A DNA stretch of 8,432 nucleotides from CAZGXQ01 sp964530195. Lineage in GTDB: Bacteria > Patescibacteriota > Minisyncoccia > Minisyncoccales > GBS-2. Both the position numbers and the translations under genes were made by a program. Every line of letters begins with the position of its first letter. The first letter of the stretch is position 1. The notes beneath the pieces were generated by a model, which did no database searches, was not told where the DNA came from, and was given only the letters and a program-made list of their open reading frames with translations. The stretch covers positions 1 to 8,432 of the forward strand of contig CAZGXQ010000028.1 of NCBI GenBank assembly GCA_964530195.1. Direction: 5' to 3'. Below, piece by piece: positions 1-6,186 of this stretch.

Positions 1-203
1 TACCTGTTAATCCTTCTGGAGGATTAAAAGCAAGAGGTCATCCAATTTCCCCAACGGGATTAGCCCAAATTTATGAGATAGTAAAGCAATTAAGGGGTCA
101 AGCTGGAGAAAGGCAAGTAAAGCCTATTCCAAAAATTGGACTCTGCCACAACATTGGAGGAGCAGGAGGTTCAGTTACTGTTCACATTTTAAAAAGAGTT
201 TAA
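1..203 (+). CDS. Thiolase (SCP2/acetyl-CoA acetyltransferase type), C-terminal end, 5' partial
   Basis: Only the last 66 codons are present; the reading frame begins at base 3 and ends with TAA at 201-203. The visible protein starts with PVNPSGGLKARGHPISPTG, the conserved thiolase block whose GHP histidine activates the catalytic cysteine. It ends with a CHNIGGAGGS segment followed by VHILKRV. The second block corresponds to the C-terminal catalytic loop, and the HN-IGG form resembles SCP2-type and archaeal acetyl-CoA acetyltransferases more than the classical bacterial CxGGGQG form. Such enzymes condense or cleave acyl-CoA thioesters; archaeal members make acetoacetyl-CoA with HMG-CoA synthase and a DUF35 protein. 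The partners cannot be seen because the upstream sequence is missing. The 3' end overlaps the convergent dephospho-CoA kinase gene by 29 bases. Family assignment is secure; the exact substrate is not. Confidence 0.88.
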   Translation, partial: PVNPSGGLKARGHPISPTGLAQIYEIVKQLRGQAGERQVKPIPKIGLCHNIGGAGGSVTVHILKRV

Positions 204-672
204 GTAAATTCTTAACTTTCTTTTTAGTATTTTCATTAACTGAAATTGCGCAAATCCCCTTTTTTGGAAATCCATAGAGTACTAAAGAGTTTTTTGGCGC
301 CAACAAAATTGAAGGAATTACTAAAAGATCTTCTTCTCCTTCAACAAAAAGATTTTTTCCTTCTTTTATTGCTTTTTTAATTACTTGCCAGACCTCTTTT
401 TGAATTGTTCCTGGCAAATTTTTGCATTTTAAAGAATAGGGCAAAATTTTTTTAATCTTTCTTCTTTTTATTTTTCCATCAAAAATTTTAACATTAGATG
501 GCAAAGTTTTTGAACAAAAATCCCCAACCGTGATTACTTTTTTAAATTTTTTGTTTTTTATAAATTTTTCAAATTCTTTCAAAACCTCTTTTTCTTTTCC
601 AAAAAATCTTTTCCCCCAAGGTCTTCTTAATTTAGAGCGCAAATTTTTTGGTAAAATATAAGTTTTATTCAT
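175..672 (-). CDS. GTP-dependent dephospho-CoA kinase (DUF359 family)
   Basis: This 165-residue protein matches the DUF359 family (PF04019), which in archaea performs the last step of coenzyme A synthesis by phosphorylating dephospho-CoA with GTP. It is unrelated to the bacterial P-loop enzyme CoaE. Visible blocks in order are VGD at residues 49-51, FDGKIKR at 64-70, NLPGTI at 85-90, VEGEEDLLVIP at 110-120 and LYGFPKKG at 132-139. All are family hallmarks with normal spacing, and the length is typical. The first third is rich in lysine and arginine. The start is the ATG complement at 670-672; no Shine-Dalgarno sequence precedes it. The gene runs convergent to the thiolase and overlaps it by 29 bases, and it diverges from the methyltransferase 48 bases away. 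The neighbouring thiolase also uses CoA, which suggests a CoA theme. The function is inferred by family only. Occurrence in a probable bacterium suggests ancient transfer from archaea. Confidence 0.85.
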   Translation of the reverse strand: MNKTYILPKNLRSKLRRPWGKRFFGKEKEVLKEFEKFIKNKKFKKVITVGDFCSKTLPSNVKIFDGKIKRRKIKKILPYSLKCKNLPGTIQKEVWQVIKKAIKEGKNLFVEGEEDLLVIPSILLAPKNSLVLYGFPKKGICAISVNENTKKKVKNLLKLFLKCEQ

Positions 673-720
673 TTTTTCATTTTAGCAAAACCGAATAATT
701 TGGAGGAAAATTGAAATAAC

Positions 721-1248
721 ATGAAAAAGGCAATATTTTTGGCGTTTTTAACCTTTCTTTTTGCTTTTTTAAGTCTTTTAAAATCTGCATTAAAAGGAGG
801 TCCTTTTGTTCCCACCCCAAAGAGAATTATCAGAAAGGCTTTAAAGCTTGCTGGGTTAAAGGAAGGAGAAATTTTATATGATTTGGGAGCTGGAATAGGA
901 AATGTTTTAATAATTGGAGAAAAAGAATTTGGGGCAAAAGTAGTTGGTTTTGAGTTTTCCCCGATTTTATATTTCCTGGCTAAGTTGAATTTATTTTTCC
1001 ACCAAATTAAAGGGAAAATTTATTATCAAAACTTTTTTGAAGCAAAAATAAAAAATGCTGATGTGATTTTTTTATATCTCACTCCAAAAATTTTGGAGAA
1101 ACTAAAAGAAAAATTAAAAAAAGAATTAAAACCAGGAACAAGAATAGTTTGCTTTTCTTCTCCAATTCCTTCCTGGCAACCAACAAAAATTTTTCCACTT
1201 GAAGAAACAAGGTGCAAAATCAACCTTTATCTTTATCTCATAAAATAG
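721..1248 (+). CDS. Membrane-anchored class I SAM methyltransferase, ATPSCKMT/FAM173-like
   Basis: The 175-residue protein has a hydrophobic N-terminal helix (about residues 4-20), then a short GGPFVPTPKRIIRKAL linker and a Rossmann methyltransferase domain. Motif I is DLGAGIGN at 54-61, the acidic residue of motif II is E78 in VGFEFSP, and the motif IV region is ADVIFLYLTP at 113-122. The single anchor, the FVPTP stretch before motif I and the late FSSPIPSWQP segment resemble mitochondrial ATPSCKMT/FAM173 and archaeal aKMT-type protein lysine methyltransferases. A membrane-protein lysine target is therefore plausible but unproven. The ATG is the first possible start, because an in-frame TGA lies at 712-714. 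A GGAGG at 702-706 is about 14 bases upstream of the start, further than usual. The gene diverges from the dephospho-CoA kinase gene. The methyltransferase fold is certain; the substrate is inferred. Confidence 0.82.
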   Translation: MKKAIFLAFLTFLFAFLSLLKSALKGGPFVPTPKRIIRKALKLAGLKEGEILYDLGAGIGNVLIIGEKEFGAKVVGFEFSPILYFLAKLNLFFHQIKGKIYYQNFFEAKIKNADVIFLYLTPKILEKLKEKLKKELKPGTRIVCFSSPIPSWQPTKIFPLEETRCKINLYLYLIK

Positions 1249-1286
1249 CGAAATAATTGTTTGGCAAAAAAAAGAAATGTTAAAAT

Positions 1287-1292
1287 TATAAT
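1287..1292 (+). promoter_or_regulatory. Candidate -10 element for the GAF sensor gene
   Basis: A perfect TATAAT lies 12 bases before the ATG at 1305. The best -35 candidate is TTGGCA at 1261-1266, with a rather long 20-base spacer. Transcription would start near 1299, leaving a leader of about five bases, so the mRNA could be nearly leaderless. No Shine-Dalgarno sequence precedes this start, which fits. In such AT-rich DNA a chance match is possible. Confidence 0.4.
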
Positions 1293-1304
1293 AAACTTAT
1301 TAAT

Positions 1305-2855
1305 ATGGACATCTCAATAGTAAGAGGAACCCTTTGTTTTACTGCAGGAATTAGTAATTTACTTTTCGCTTCACTCTTGTGGATCAGAGGAAAAACTAAG
1401 GCAACTTTTCATTTGGGTTGGAGTGCGTTTTTTTCTGGACTCTATAATTTTGCTTGGGGGATAAGCTATTTTTGGGAAAATCCAGCTACATTATTATTTT
1501 GGGCTCGAAGTACCTGGGTTGGACTTTTAATTATTCCTCAGTTTTTGACTTTTGTTTATTACTTTACTACGCAAGAAGAAAAGCCCCGTAAGTTATCCAT
1601 TTTTATTTGGTACCTTCCCGCAATAATTTTTACCCTTCTCGCTCTTGCTACACCTTACTTTGTTCAAGAGCTTATTTCTACAAAACCTTTGGTAGCAAGA
1701 GCAGGATCCCTTTCTCGTTTGGGAAGATTATATGTTACTTTCGGTTCTATAACAGGTTTGTATTATCTTTTAAATGAGTATTTAAAAAGCAAAGGAATAA
1801 GAAAACTCCAAATAAGATATTTTATCATCGGAATTTTAATTTATGCTGGAAGCGGATTGATTTTTGCTGGTATTTTGCCATTTTTATCTCATCAGCGCTT
1901 CGGTCAATATATTTATTTTTCTGCTATTTCTTCTGTTTTTTGGATGGGATTTAGCACTTATGCAATTTTTCAAAAAGCTCTTTTTGAAATTAAATTGCTT
2001 TTGATTGAACTTTTAGTGGGAATTATGGGCGTCGCTTTTGCAATTTTACCCTTTTTGGTTCCAACCTTCTTTTTAAAAATTTTAACCACTCTCCTCTTTT
2101 TCCTGTTTTGCATATTTGGATATTTTTTAATTCGGGCTACCTATCAAGAAGAAAAAAGAAGGGAAGAAGCTGAAAAATTAGCAATTCAAGAGAGAATTTT
2201 AAGAGAACAAGCAGAAAAATTTGCAAAAATTTTCAATCAACTTAAAGAAAAATTGAGTCAAGTTTTAGATTTGGAAGAAGTGATTTTTAAAATTAGCGAT
2301 GTTTTAAGAGAGGCGTTTGAAACTGAAAGAATTTGTTTTGCCCCGAAACCAACTGATTTTAGGTTTCCTGAAGTTTGGCACAATGTAGGCTTTGAACAAC
2401 AAAAAATTTCTTCTTTTTTGGGAGACCCATTTCTTTACTCTCTTTTGGAAGAAAAAGGAGGGGTTTTGTCGCAAAAAGATGTACTTCTCTTAATTGAGCA
2501 AACTAAAGACGAACTTAAAAAAGAACAGCTCAAAATTTTTTTGGAAAAATTAAATCAAAACGAAATTGAAGTTTTAATTCCAATTTTTCAAAGAGAAAAA
2601 ACAATTGTGGGATTAATAATTTTGGGTGAAAAATCATCAGGAAAATCCTATTCAAAAGGGGATCTTGAAATTTTAAATAACCTTTCATATCAATTCTCAA
2701 TTTCAATTAACAATGCCTTACTTTTCAAAAAAATTCAGGAAGACAAAGAAGCATTGGAGAAATTCTACAAACTAATTGAGGGGCGAGAACTAAAGATGAT
2801 GGAGCTAAAAGAAAAAATCAAAGAACTAGAAGAAAAACTGAAACAAAAATCTTAA
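1305..2855 (+). CDS. Multi-pass membrane sensor with GAF domain, lacking a kinase domain
   Basis: The 516-residue protein begins with a membrane module of about eight or nine helices between residues 5 and 278. It resembles the 7TM sensor region of histidine kinases (HisKA_7TM type) plus an added two-helix unit. A charged coiled coil follows (about 280-320), then a GAF domain (about 315-475) ending in the typical IPIFQREKTIVGLIILGEK strand pair and ISINNALLF helix. A final coiled coil contains GRELKMMELKEKIKELEEKL (about 493-512). There is no HisKA histidine box, no N or G boxes and no GGDEF, so the protein stops where a kinase domain would usually begin. Its sensor is paralogous to that of the histidine kinase at 4238: both have YLK-GI-KLQ, LLVGI/LLVGVIG and LLF-LFCIFGY-LIR in the same order. 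It may act as a receptor or a heteromeric partner. The GAF ligand is unknown. Confidence 0.8.
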   Translation: MDISIVRGTLCFTAGISNLLFASLLWIRGKTKATFHLGWSAFFSGLYNFAWGISYFWENPATLLFWARSTWVGLLIIPQFLTFVYYFTTQEEKPRKLSIFIWYLPAIIFTLLALATPYFVQELISTKPLVARAGSLSRLGRLYVTFGSITGLYYLLNEYLKSKGIRKLQIRYFIIGILIYAGSGLIFAGILPFLSHQRFGQYIYFSAISSVFWMGFSTYAIFQKALFEIKLLLIELLVGIMGVAFAILPFLVPTFFLKILTTLLFFLFCIFGYFLIRATYQEEKRREEAEKLAIQERILREQAEKFAKIFNQLKEKLSQVLDLEEVIFKISDVLREAFETERICFAPKPTDFRFPEVWHNVGFEQQKISSFLGDPFLYSLLEEKGGVLSQKDVLLLIEQTKDELKKEQLKIFLEKLNQNEIEVLIPIFQREKTIVGLIILGEKSSGKSYSKGDLEILNNLSYQFSISINNALLFKKIQEDKEALEKFYKLIEGRELKMMELKEKIKELEEKLKQKS

Positions 2856-2902
2856 CACAAAATTACTCTTTTTAAACCAGAACCTTAGCACCACAAAACT
2901 TT

Positions 2903-2931
2903 TTGACTCCCCCCACCAAAAAAGATAAAAT
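2903..2931 (+). promoter_or_regulatory. Sigma70-like promoter upstream of the PLP enzyme gene
   Basis: TTGACT at 2903-2908 and TAAAAT at 2926-2931 each match the bacterial consensus at five of six bases and are separated by exactly 17 bases. Transcription would start near 2938, giving a leader of about 45 bases before the ATG at 2983. It lies in the longest intergenic gap on this strand (127 bases), just where a new transcription unit would be expected. It could drive everything from the PLP enzyme through the end of the window. Confidence 0.55.
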
Positions 2932-2982
2932 TAAACCGAAATATGCTTAATTCAAAATTTTGGGCAAGATATTTTAAATTTT

Positions 2983-4223
2983 ATGGAAACAGAAATTGAG
3001 AAAAAAATTAAAGAAGTACTGAATTTAGTAAAAAAAGGAGGGCTCTATCCAGAAATACCTATTGTAACTGGGGGCATTTCTAGTAAGCCAGAATTTATAG
3101 TAAATGGGAAAAAGGTACTATCTTTTAATTCAGGAAATTATCTAGGATTAGCGCACAATAAAGAAGTTATGGAGGCTATTATTGAAGGACTTCATCAATA
3201 TGGTGTACATCCTTCTGGATCAGTTTTGATTTCAGGAACTTTAGAAATTCATCGGGAATTGGAAAAGGAAATTGCAGAATTTCTTGGTATGGAAGCTGGA
3301 ATGATTTTTAATACAAGCACTATGGCGAATATGGGAGTTATTCCAGCAATAATTGATTTACCAACACTAAAGTTTTTCACACCTTTTAAAATTTCTTTTG
3401 TGGCTAGTAAAGAAAGCGTTCTTTTTAGTGACGAATTTAATCATCCAACAATTATCGAGGGTTGTCGCCTGGCAAAAGCTGAGAGAATAATTTATCGACA
3501 TTGCGACATTAATGACCTAGAACAAAAATTAAAAAAATACAAAAAAAGGAAGAGAAAATTAATCTTGACAGATGGAGTATTTAGTACAACTGGCGAAATT
3601 GCACCATTAAAAGAAATCATTGAATTAGCCCAAAAATATGGAGCAATGGTTTATGTTGACGATGCAATTGCTACTGGAATTTTGGGTGAAAATGGCAAAG
3701 GAACAATGGAATATCTTGGATTAAAAATGGTGTAGATATTATTGTAACAACTTTTTCAAAAGCATTTGGAGTTGTTGGAGGGTTTGCCGCAGGCTCAAAA
3801 GAAATAATTGATTATTTGAGAATTTCTGTAAAAACTTATATGTTTTCTGGTGCTTTTTTAGGAGCACTAGCTAAAGGAGTTTTGAAGTCTTTAGAAATTA
3901 TTAAAAGAGATAAGTGGAGAAGAATTAAATGCTGGGAGAATGCGAAATATTTAAAAAATAAATTAGAAGAGGCAGGATTTAATACTCTAAATAGTCAAAC
4001 CCCAATCATTCCGGTTTTAATCGGAGATGAAAATGTAGCAATTAAAGTATCAAAAGATTTATTTGCACAAGGCATCTTATCCCCTCCTTTTCGATGGCCA
4101 GCAGTGCCAAAAAAACATGCATTATTAAGATTCACAGTCACTTGTGAACATACTATAGAACAATTGGATACATTAATAGAAAATTTAATAATTATTGGAA
4201 AGAAATATAAGATAATCAAATGA
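2983..4223 (+). pseudogene. Alpha-oxoamine synthase family PLP enzyme, interrupted by a -1 frameshift
   Basis: Two reading frames together make one complete fold-type I PLP enzyme of the family containing 8-amino-7-oxononanoate synthase, 2-amino-3-ketobutyrate CoA ligase and serine palmitoyltransferase. These join an amino acid to an acyl-CoA with loss of CO2. The first frame (2983-3735, 250 residues) carries SGNYLGL, the GSVLISGT loop, SDEFNHPT with the ring-stacking histidine H154, DGVFSTTGEIAPL, and VDDAIATG with the cofactor aspartate D227. The second frame resumes at 3726 with NGVDIIVTTFSKAFG, holding the Schiff-base lysine (K260 of the joined protein), and ends at TGA 4221-4223. One A is missing from the run at 3723-3727. 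The restored protein would be 413 residues, normal for the family. The usual histidine of DDAHATG is isoleucine, and about 15 extra residues lie near 125-146. No Shine-Dalgarno sequence is seen. Substrates are unknown. Confidence 0.85.
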
Positions 4224-4237
4224 GTCTTTGGTAAAAA

Positions 4238-5773
4238 ATGGAGATTTTAGAAATTATTATTCCAATAGCTGCAATTTTTAATTTTTTTCTTGGTTTTTTT
4301 GTACTTATAAAGGATCCTTCAAAAAAACTTAATCTTTTTTTTGGAATTTCTTGTTTTGTTACATCTATTTGGATCTTTGCTAATTTTATGATGGGGGTTA
4401 GACAAACCCTCTTTTGGTTAGAAAGTGCTTCAGCCTTTGGGGCTTTAGTTCCTTTTACTGCTCTTCTTTGGATTTTAGAACTTTGTGAGAAAAGGCTATC
4501 TGGAAAATCGTTAATTTTATTGGGAGGTTTAGCCCTCTTTTTTTTCGTTGTTTCTTATACTGAGTTAATCACGACTGATATAAAAGAAATTCATTTTGGT
4601 AGATTTGAAGGAAAAACCGGCCCTCTTTTTCCCCTCTATTCAGTTTATGTTAGTGGAGTGCTTCTTTTCATACTTTATGTATTTATAGAAGGATATTTAA
4701 AGGCTTCGGGCATAAAAAAATTGCAATTAAGCTACGTGATGATCGGGGGAATTTTGTATATGAGTAGTGCCTCTATTGTAACTCTTATTTTCCCTTTATT
4801 TGGCATTTATAGATTCGCATTTTTAGATACCCCGAGCTCGCTTTTTCTTCTTTTCTTCACAGCTCTTGCCATTACTCGTTACCACCTCTTTGGCATTGAA
4901 GTAATTTTAACCGAAATTTTAGTTGGAGTAATTGGAATTTTGCTTTTGATTCAGATTTTTGTTGCACCAACAATCTTTTGGAAAATTATCAATGGAATAA
5001 TTTTTCTTTTGTTTTGCATTTTTGGTTATCTTTTAATTCGTGGAGTTTTTAGAGAAATTAGAAGAAGAGAAGAGTTAGAAAGAATTAGTAGGGCAAAAAC
5101 AGAGTTTATTTCAATTACTTCTCATCAGTTAAGGACGCCCTTAACAGTGATTAAGGGTTATTTGTCAATGATTTTGGAAGGAGTTTATGGGGAAGTTTCA
5201 GAGAAAGTGAAAAAGGTTTTAGAGAATATTTATTTGGCAAATGAGAGATTGATTAAATTAGTTAATTCATTTTTGAATGTTTCAAAAATTGAGTTAGGAA
5301 AACTTGAGTTGGAATTGGAAAGAACAGATATTGCAGAAGTTATAGAAAGTGTTTTAAAAGAAATGGAGGTTGGGGCAAGAGAGAAAAATCTTTATTTGAG
5401 ATTTGAAAAACCAAAAGAGGTCCCCAAAATTTTGGTAGATAAAGAAAAAATAAGAGAGATTATTTTAAATTTAGTTGATAATGCGATAAAATATACTCAA
5501 AGAGGAGGAATTGAAATTAAATTGCAAATTATAGATAGTAGATTGCAAATTGTAGTTTCAGATACTGGAGAAGGTTTGACAAAGGAGGAAAAGGAAAAAT
5601 TATTTGAAAGCTTTTCAAGAGGTTCTGCAGGTCAAAAGTATTGGGTAGAAGGAGCAGGAATTGGTCTTTATGTTGCAAAGAGAATTGTTGAGTTGCATCA
5701 AGGGAAAATTTGGGTAGAATCTGAAGGAAAAGGAAAAGGTTCAACTTTTTATGTTGAATTGCCGATAAAATAG
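4238..5773 (+). CDS. Membrane-bound sensor histidine kinase (7TM-type sensor)
   Basis: The 511-residue protein has roughly nine hydrophobic segments between residues 4 and 268, with no large extracytoplasmic domain. A short charged linker leads to a complete kinase. The phosphoacceptor is H296 in SHQLRTPL. The catalytic ATPase domain shows the N box NLVDN at 411-415, the G1 box DTGEGL from D442, an F box FESFSRG and the G2 box GAGIGL at 472-477, and it ends in GSTFYVELP. All residues needed for autophosphorylation are present. The sensor is paralogous to the kinase-less GAF protein at 1305, so the two may sense the same signal or pair. It starts 14 bases after the PLP enzyme, without a Shine-Dalgarno sequence. 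The likely partner is the response regulator at 6246, from which it is separated by a four-helix-bundle cassette. Its TAG stop is the first three bases of that cassette's repeat. Confidence 0.93.
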   Translation: MEILEIIIPIAAIFNFFLGFFVLIKDPSKKLNLFFGISCFVTSIWIFANFMMGVRQTLFWLESASAFGALVPFTALLWILELCEKRLSGKSLILLGGLALFFFVVSYTELITTDIKEIHFGRFEGKTGPLFPLYSVYVSGVLLFILYVFIEGYLKASGIKKLQLSYVMIGGILYMSSASIVTLIFPLFGIYRFAFLDTPSSLFLLFFTALAITRYHLFGIEVILTEILVGVIGILLLIQIFVAPTIFWKIINGIIFLLFCIFGYLLIRGVFREIRRREELERISRAKTEFISITSHQLRTPLTVIKGYLSMILEGVYGEVSEKVKKVLENIYLANERLIKLVNSFLNVSKIELGKLELELERTDIAEVIESVLKEMEVGAREKNLYLRFEKPKEVPKILVDKEKIREIILNLVDNAIKYTQRGGIEIKLQIIDSRLQIVVSDTGEGLTKEEKEKLFESFSRGSAGQKYWVEGAGIGLYVAKRIVELHQGKIWVESEGKGKGSTFYVELPIK

Positions 5774-5798
5774 CTTATTAGCTTGTAGTTTATTAGCT
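5771..5798 (+). repeat. Left inverted-repeat arm of the four-helix-bundle cassette
   Basis: Two adjacent copies of the reverse complement of the 16-base unit found at 6187-6240 lie here. Bases 5771-5783 (TAGCTTATTAGCT) match it perfectly over 13 bases. Bases 5783-5798 match at 12 of 16. The arm begins with the stop codon of the histidine kinase and ends 14 bases before the ATG of the four-helix-bundle gene. Confidence 0.8.
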
Positions 5799-5812
5799 TT
5801 TTAGAGAACAAT

Positions 5813-6184
5813 ATGCGACTTCATACTTATAAAGATTTGGTTGTTTGGCAGAAGGCGATGGAATTAGTTGTATTAATTTACGAATTAACAGAAAAATTTC
5901 CTCGCTCAGAGCTATACGGTTTGACCTCACAAATGAGAAGAGCTGCAATATCGATTCCTTCCAATATTGCTGAGGGAAGAAGAAGAGGATCCAAAAAAGA
6001 ATTTCTCCACTTCCTTTTAAATGCTTATGGATCAGGAGCTGAACTCGAAACCCAATTGGAAATTGCCAAAAAACTCCCAGAAACGAGAAATTTAGATTAC
6101 AATAAAATAAACTCTTTGTTAGAAGAAATTATGAAAATGTTAAATCGAATGATTAAAAGTTTAAAACCAAAATCTACAACTTAA
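5813..6184 (+). CDS. Four-helix-bundle protein (23S rRNA intervening-sequence / S23 family)
   Basis: The 123-residue protein is a clear member of the S23 / 23S rRNA-IVP family (PF05635, TIGR02436). The family order is intact: a first helix with DLVVWQKAMEL, the turn FPRSELYGLTSQMRRA (about 29-44), the signature SIPSNIAEG (about 47-55), a basic RRRGSKKEF stretch, and LNAYGSGAELETQL (about 69-82) before a last helix. Members fold as four helices and form pentameric barrels with basic surfaces. Nucleic-acid binding is suspected, and the DGR accessory protein Avd is related. The cellular function is unknown. The gene lies between the arms of an inverted repeat and has no clear Shine-Dalgarno sequence. 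Its length is normal and the frame is open, so it appears functional. No rRNA gene and no reverse transcriptase are nearby. Confidence 0.92.
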   Translation: MRLHTYKDLVVWQKAMELVVLIYELTEKFPRSELYGLTSQMRRAAISIPSNIAEGRRRGSKKEFLHFLLNAYGSGAELETQLEIAKKLPETRNLDYNKINSLLEEIMKMLNRMIKSLKPKSTT

Positions 6185-6186
6185 AG

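Noticed and set aside
1026..1223. Minus-strand open frame of 65 codons inside the methyltransferase
   Set aside because: It lies wholly antisense to a motif-bearing gene and its translation is low-complexity with no recognisable domain.
2856..2902. Rho-independent terminator after the GAF sensor gene
   Set aside because: I could not find a GC-rich hairpin followed by a T run here; there is only a short CTTTTT without a stem.
3565..3570. Internal promoter with a perfect TTGACA
   Set aside because: It lies inside the PLP enzyme coding sequence and the sequence 17 bases downstream (AACTGG) is not a -10 element.
3995..4219. Minus-strand open frame opposite the end of the PLP enzyme
   Set aside because: The plus strand here encodes the conserved C-terminal domain of the enzyme; the antisense product has no recognisable features.
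3816..4223. Separate 135-residue gene starting at the ATG at 3816
   Set aside because: The same frame is open back to 3726 and encodes the PLP-lysine block continuous with the upstream half, so the ATG is internal to a frameshifted gene.
5576..5604. Internal promoter TTGACA with an AT-rich -10 in the kinase gene
   Set aside because: The -10 region (ATTATT) is weak, the site is in conserved coding sequence, and the regulator already fits in the upstream operon.
5529..5744. Minus-strand open frame opposite the kinase ATPase domain
   Set aside because: The opposite strand carries the G1, F and G2 boxes; this frame is a by-product of AT-rich coding sequence.
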